Source: CABQCM01 sp965145485
GTDB lineage: Bacteria > Bacillota > Clostridia > Oscillospirales > Acutalibacteraceae
Assembly (NCBI GenBank): GCA_965145485.1
Contig: CBCTCU010000014.1
Coordinates: 1-57,050 of the forward strand
Direction: 5' to 3'
DNA: 57,050 nucleotides
Position numbers and translations under genes: made by a program. Numbering within the stretch: the stretch's first letter is position 1; each line of letters starts with the position of its first letter. Under the pieces are notes generated by a model that was not told where the DNA came from, searched no databases, and saw nothing but the letters and a program-made list of their open reading frames with translations. This document shows positions 53,671 to 57,050 of the stretch, one piece after another.

Positions 53671-54540
53671 TCACCGCCTGCTGCCCAGAAAGAAAAGCGC
53701 CACCGTGCCGGGGCCCGAGTGCCCGCCGATAACCGGGTCGATATAATTGACTACAATGTCCTTGACCGCGAATCGGTCGCGCACCTGCTGCTCGACATAG
53801 GCCGCGTCCTCCGGCGCGTCACCGTGGCTGATAAAGATGACTTGTTCCTGTGGATTTTCCACGGTTTGAGCCATATGCTCCACCAACTGGTCGAGCGATT
53901 TTTTACGGCCACGTGTTTTGCCGACCAGGATCAGCCGCCCCTCGTCGTCAACGTGCAGTACCGGTTTGACGCCGAGCATGGTACCCAGTACAGCCGAAGC
54001 GGAGGAGACCCGACCGCCCCGGTGGAGGAAAAAGAGATCGTCCACCGTGAACCAATGGCACAGGCGCAGGCGGTTATCGATGACCCACCGATATACCTCG
54101 TCGATGCTTTTGCCGACCAGCCGCTGCCTGGCGGCATAGTAGACCAGCAACCCCTGCCCCATCGAAGCGCAAAGGGAATCGGCCACCAGAATCTTCCGGC
54201 CGGGATAGCGCTCGCGCAGCGTATCGGCCGCGATGTTCGCCGCCTGGCAGGTACCGCTGAGCGCGGACGAAAATGCAATATACAAAACGTCCTTGCCCTG
54301 TTCCAGTATGGGCTCCATCGTCTGGATAAAGGTTTCCACATTGATCTGGGAGGTGGTCACCTTTTCCTTTTGGCGCATTCGGTCGTAAAATTGTTTCAGA
54401 TCGGTGTGCTGCCCCTTCAGATAGCTGACGCATTCTTCCCCTCCAATATTGAACAGCATGGGGATAATAGGAAGATCCAGTTCATCAATCAACGCTTCGG
54501 TCAAATTGGCGCAGGAATCGGTAATCAGTTCGTAGTCCAT
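53671..54540 (-). CDS. DegV-family fatty-acid-binding protein
   Basis: A 289-aa DegV protein. The start MDYELITDSCANL, TTSQINVETF, SSALSGTCQAA and DSLCASMGQGLLV are typical of the family. Members bind fatty acids and present them to fatty-acid kinase (FakB role) in many Firmicutes; whether this one does is not shown. The ATG at 54540 has GGAGGG upstream. It is transcribed divergently from a DUF1836 gene. Confidence 0.93.
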   Translation of the reverse strand: MDYELITDSCANLTEALIDELDLPIIPMLFNIGGEECVSYLKGQHTDLKQFYDRMRQKEKVTTSQINVETFIQTMEPILEQGKDVLYIAFSSALSGTCQAANIAADTLRERYPGRKILVADSLCASMGQGLLVYYAARQRLVGKSIDEVYRWVIDNRLRLCHWFTVDDLFFLHRGGRVSSASAVLGTMLGVKPVLHVDDEGRLILVGKTRGRKKSLDQLVEHMAQTVENPQEQVIFISHGDAPEDAAYVEQQVRDRFAVKDIVVNYIDPVIGGHSGPGTVALFFLGSRR

Positions 54541-54574
54541 AGCTACCCTCCAAAATCTTATTCAAATAACCGCT

Positions 54575-54668
54575 TAATGTAATATACAATACTACATTAT
54601 CATTTCTATCAGACTCTGTCAAGGGCGAATTAAAAAAACTTGAAATTTGTACGGGCTATGAGTATAAT
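54575..54668. promoter_or_regulatory. Divergent promoters and palindrome between degV and DUF1836
   Basis: On the minus strand TTGACA (54622-54617), 17-bp spacer, TAATGT (54599-54594) for degV. On the plus strand TTGAAA (54640-54645), 17-bp spacer, TATAAT (54663-54668) for DUF1836. A 25-bp imperfect palindrome with TAATGTA/TACATTA ends (54575-54599) overlaps the degV -10, a likely operator. Confidence 0.75.
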
Positions 54669-54713
54669 GAGCCTGATACCATTGGCGAATGTATTGTTAG
54701 CGAGGTGAGCGGC

Positions 54714-55292
54714 GTGTCAAGTACCATATCGCCTGAGGAGATGTTTGACTCAATCCAGGGCCTGCATCTTCCCCGCTTTGAAGAGTTGCCAGAGATCGAT
54801 CTCTATATGGATCAGGTGGTCGCGTTGATGCAGAAGTATTTGGAGCCACTGCTGGGAAAGGGTTCCGACAAGGCCATCACGCCCTCCATGATCAACAATT
54901 ATGTTAAGCAGGGAGCGGTTCCTGCTCCGGTGAAAAAGCGGTATGGACGTGAACACATCGCCCAATTGATTATTATATGCATTTTCAAGCAGATTTTGCC
55001 CATCCCCTCCATCCAGGCGATCATGAAAAATTATCTGAGCCGCTGTACGGTATGCCAGATGTACAACCGCTTCAGCGAAAACTATGAGTTGCTGGGCCGG
55101 CAGACGGTGGACCGCACCCGCCAGCGTTGGGACAGGATACAGCGACAGGGGGGATCGGACGATACCGCGCGCGACGATTTGGTCGTGCAGATGGCGATGT
55201 CGGCCAGCGTCCATAAAATTTTGATCGAGGCTTTCCTCGATCGGATGAAATCCGACGTGCAGCTAGAGCATAATAAGCCGGAGGAAAAATAA
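54714..55292 (+). CDS. DUF1836 protein, MerR-like helix-turn-helix
   Basis: About 192 aa. LPRFEELPEIDLYMDQVVAL, ITPSMINNYVKQGAVPAP and KKRYGREHIAQLIIICI match DUF1836. The middle stretch resembles the winged-helix start of MerR regulators, which suggests DNA binding. The family is not well characterised. The start is uncertain: GTG 54714 or GTG 54705. The gene faces degV with a shared operator-like palindrome and could regulate it. This is inference. Confidence 0.85.
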   Translation: MSSTISPEEMFDSIQGLHLPRFEELPEIDLYMDQVVALMQKYLEPLLGKGSDKAITPSMINNYVKQGAVPAPVKKRYGREHIAQLIIICIFKQILPIPSIQAIMKNYLSRCTVCQMYNRFSENYELLGRQTVDRTRQRWDRIQRQGGSDDTARDDLVVQMAMSASVHKILIEAFLDRMKSDVQLEHNKPEEK

Positions 55293-55318
55293 TTTTCCAT
55301 ATTCCCCGTTTTTGGGGA

Positions 55319-55347
55319 TTGCATTTGCTCTTTTGTTATGATATAAT
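55319..55347 (+). promoter_or_regulatory. Promoter of the tRNA-Arg gene
   Basis: TTGCAT (55319-55324), a 17-bp spacer and a perfect TATAAT (55342-55347), 12 bp before the tRNA. Confidence 0.75.
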
Positions 55348-55358
55348 CACAACATTGA

Positions 55359-55435
55359 CCGCCCGTGGCGAAGCTGGATATCGCAGCAGATTCCGATTCT
55401 GAAGGCCGGGGGTTCGAATCCCTCCGGGCGGGCCA
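55359..55435 (+). tRNA. tRNA-Arg (anticodon CCG)
   Basis: A 77-nt cloverleaf can be drawn. The acceptor arm is CCGCCCG/CGGGCGG with discriminator G and encoded CCA. The D-arm is GCGA/TCGC. The anticodon arm is GCAGA-TTCCGAT-TCTGA with CCG at loop positions 34-36 and one mismatch at the stem end. The T-arm contains GGTTCGAATCC. It reads the CGG Arg codon. Confidence 0.93.
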
Positions 55436-55563
55436 TAATGGTGATACAAAAAAGATCGCCACCCGAAAAGCCCGATTTTAGCAGGGCTACGATAAAGACA
55501 CCTTTGTATTTATCGGTATCAGAGGACAGGAAGTGCGTAAGCACCGCCTGTCCTTTGGTATTT
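55436..55563. other. Junction between tRNA-Arg and the recombinase gene
   Basis: It contains a hairpin AGGACAGG/CCTGTCCT (55523-55530 with 55547-55554) with an inner GTGC/GCAC stem, lying just past the recombinase stop. This is a possible terminator. It may also hold one attachment-site half, which cannot be confirmed without the other end of the element. Confidence 0.45.
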
Positions 55564-57050
55564 TTACGCCTCTCCCACGATACCGATGTGGGTGAAGTAA
55601 ATATCGATTTTCTGCTCTGCGTGTTGTTTGTACCGTTCACTGCGCTCGTGAATAACGATTTTGGAAATGAAAGTGTGCAGAATTTCCGGAGTCAGCCTTG
55701 TGATGCGGGTATATTTTTTCGCGAGCGATATAAACTTGTCCACATTGCTTGCAGACTCGGTAAGCTGCCCGATTTCCTTTTCCAGTTCTGGCAGCCGAAG
55801 GTTGAGTGCTTTCTGCTCGTCTGTATAGCCGTCAGACAGCAATCGGAACTGCTCGTTGGTTATCCGCCCGAGGACATTGTCCTCATACAGCCGCTTGAAA
55901 AGTGCATTTAATTCAACCTTGCGCTTGGTAAGTTTGTCGAATTCTTTTTGCCGCGCGTTCAGCTCCTTTCGATTTTCGGAGGAGCTTTTCTTGTTGATAT
56001 ACTCAGCAAATTCCCGTTCCTTACTTCTCGCGGCATAGGTTACCCGCCGCAGTTCTTCCAGCAGGATTTGATCGAGGACAACCTCCCGGATACGATGAGG
56101 CGTGCATTTTTCCTTTGTGTTGTTGCGGTAGTTTGAACAGTTGAAGGAATAGCTTTTCGGTTCTTCGCTGCGCTTGCGGTATAAATACATTTTCGCCCCG
56201 CAGTCGGCGCAGTATAACAAACCGGAATATTTGTCCATTCCTCCCATCTTCATCGGCCGCTTTTTCCCTTCACGAATTTTCTGCACCGTTTCCCATGTGA
56301 TGTCATCGATGATCGGCTCATGGGTATGCTGAAAGCGTAACTGCTCAGACACATCCCGGCGCACCTTCCGCTTGTCTTTGAAAGAGGGCACTGTGTATCG
56401 GCAGTTGACGGTATTGCCGATATAATCCTCTTTTGATAGAATATCTGAAACAGTGTTAGCATTCCAGTCGTATGGTCTATCGGGATCGATAACCGTAACC
56501 GCAGTTCCGGATTTTCTGTACTCATACATAACAGGCGTGAGGATTTCCATCTCTTTCAGCTTGTTGGCAATCATCGTCGGACCGAGCCCATCCATGCACA
56601 TGGCGAAAATCTTTCGGACAACCGGCGCGGTTTTCTCGTCAATGATAATCTTCTTGCTGTCATTCGGATCTTTGATATATCCATACGGCGGGCGGGAACC
56701 AATACGCTCCCCGCGCTCTGCTTTCGCCCTTTTTACCGCGCGGATTTTCTTGCTGGTGTCGCGAGCAAACCATTCGTTGAACAAATTCTTAAACGGGGCC
56801 AGCTCGTTTCCCTCGGAATACAGCGAATCAAAATTATCGTTGATGGCGATATACCGCACATGGTTTCTCGGAAAAACAATTTCGGTGTAGGAGCCTACCT
56901 CGATATAGTTTCTGCCGAGCCGGGACAGGTCTTTGGTGATAAGGGTTGCTACCTGTCCTTTTTCAATCAGTTCCAGGATTTTCTTAAAGCCGGGGCGCTC
57001 AAATAATGAGGTGTGATAGCGATAGCGGCAAAAAGCTAATAAAATCAATG
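55564..57050 (-). CDS. Large serine recombinase (partial, N-terminus beyond the window)
   Basis: About 495 residues are visible, cut by the window edge. FERPGF, ATLITKDLSRLGRNYIEVGS and the following VRYIAINDNFDS belong to the resolvase catalytic domain; the catalytic Ser should lie just outside. The recombinase domain (SRPPYGYIKDPNDSKK), a zinc ribbon (LLYCADCGAKMYLY with NCSNYRNNTKEKC) and a coiled coil follow, as in TndX/TnpX-type integrases of conjugative transposons. Residues before FERPGF (CRYRYHTSL) differ from the usual DGxSG pattern, so a frameshift or truncation near the edge is possible. GC content looks lower than in the neighbours. Confidence 0.9.
   Translation of the reverse strand, partial: LILLAFCRYRYHTSLFERPGFKKILELIEKGQVATLITKDLSRLGRNYIEVGSYTEIVFPRNHVRYIAINDNFDSLYSEGNELAPFKNLFNEWFARDTSKKIRAVKRAKAERGERIGSRPPYGYIKDPNDSKKIIIDEKTAPVVRKIFAMCMDGLGPTMIANKLKEMEILTPVMYEYRKSGTAVTVIDPDRPYDWNANTVSDILSKEDYIGNTVNCRYTVPSFKDKRKVRRDVSEQLRFQHTHEPIIDDITWETVQKIREGKKRPMKMGGMDKYSGLLYCADCGAKMYLYRKRSEEPKSYSFNCSNYRNNTKEKCTPHRIREVVLDQILLEELRRVTYAARSKEREFAEYINKKSSSENRKELNARQKEFDKLTKRKVELNALFKRLYEDNVLGRITNEQFRLLSDGYTDEQKALNLRLPELEKEIGQLTESASNVDKFISLAKKYTRITRLTPEILHTFISKIVIHERSERYKQHAEQKIDIYFTHIGIVGEA

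Noticed and set aside
55301..55318. Terminator after DUF1836
   Set aside because: Only a 5-bp TCCCC/GGGGA stem with a weak T-rich tail, which partly overlaps the tRNA promoter. Too weak to list.

Overview
The window looks like a chromosomal stretch of a GC-rich, spore-forming Firmicute, most likely a gut or anaerobic Clostridia relative (Oscillospirales/Ruminococcaceae-like). The basis is a SpoVT-type sporulation regulator, a DacF-like carboxypeptidase, strong AGGAGG ribosome-binding sites, frequent GTG/TTG starts, a tryptophan T-box, and secreted proteins with dockerin-type calcium-binding repeats. This taxonomic call is inference from gene content.

Layout. 0.2-1.5 kb: spoVT and a YgjV membrane protein. 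1.9-6.3 kb: glgP and a GH13 amylase, a glycogen/maltodextrin breakdown pair. 6.6-9.8 kb: a secreted dockerin protein with a possible cohesin-like domain, class II aldolase and an OGG1-type DNA glycosylase. 10.2-12.3 kb: DUF6062 and HPP-like membrane proteins. 12.4-17.8 kb (minus): cimA, an alpha/beta hydrolase, leuC, leuD and a PAP2 phosphatase, probably the citramalate route to 2-ketobutyrate and isoleucine. 18.4-20.7 kb: a fused ABC ATPase-permease. 21.2-27.0 kb: two large paralogous secreted proteins with N-terminal dockerins. 27.4-32.2 kb: nadA-nadB-nadC plus a DegT-type aminotransferase, behind a structured leader that ends in a terminator. 32.6-35.0 kb: a GH4 alpha-galactosidase divergent from an AraC regulator. 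35.5-36.6 kb: dacF. 37.0-47.1 kb: a GntR/LacI-type regulator, two more secreted dockerin proteins and a sugar ABC transporter (rbsA-rbsC-rbsB type). 47.5-51.5 kb: CGGC protein, MATE exporter, a 156-bp tandem duplication, GNAT and HemW. 51.7-55.3 kb: a TrpB-like synthase under a Trp T-box, and DegV divergent from DUF1836. 55.36-57.05 kb: tRNA-Arg(CCG), then the start of a lower-GC mobile element with a large serine recombinase cut by the window edge.

How it fits together. Much of the window concerns carbohydrate use: secreted dockerin proteins, a sugar ABC transporter, alpha-galactosidase, amylase, phosphorylase and aldolase, with local regulators next to their probable targets. Biosynthesis of isoleucine/leucine precursors, NAD and tryptophan makes up the second theme. 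No scaffoldin with multiple cohesins is present, so whether the divergent dockerins act in a cellulosome-like complex cannot be settled here.

The observations I consider most worth checking are: the nadA leader; the AraC/alpha-galactosidase divergent promoter, with a shared -35 hexamer and a 21-bp-phased direct repeat; the degV/DUF1836 operator-like palindrome; a common dyad at the GntR/LacI regulator and dockerin-operon promoters; the divergent dockerin family; and the tRNA-recombinase boundary.
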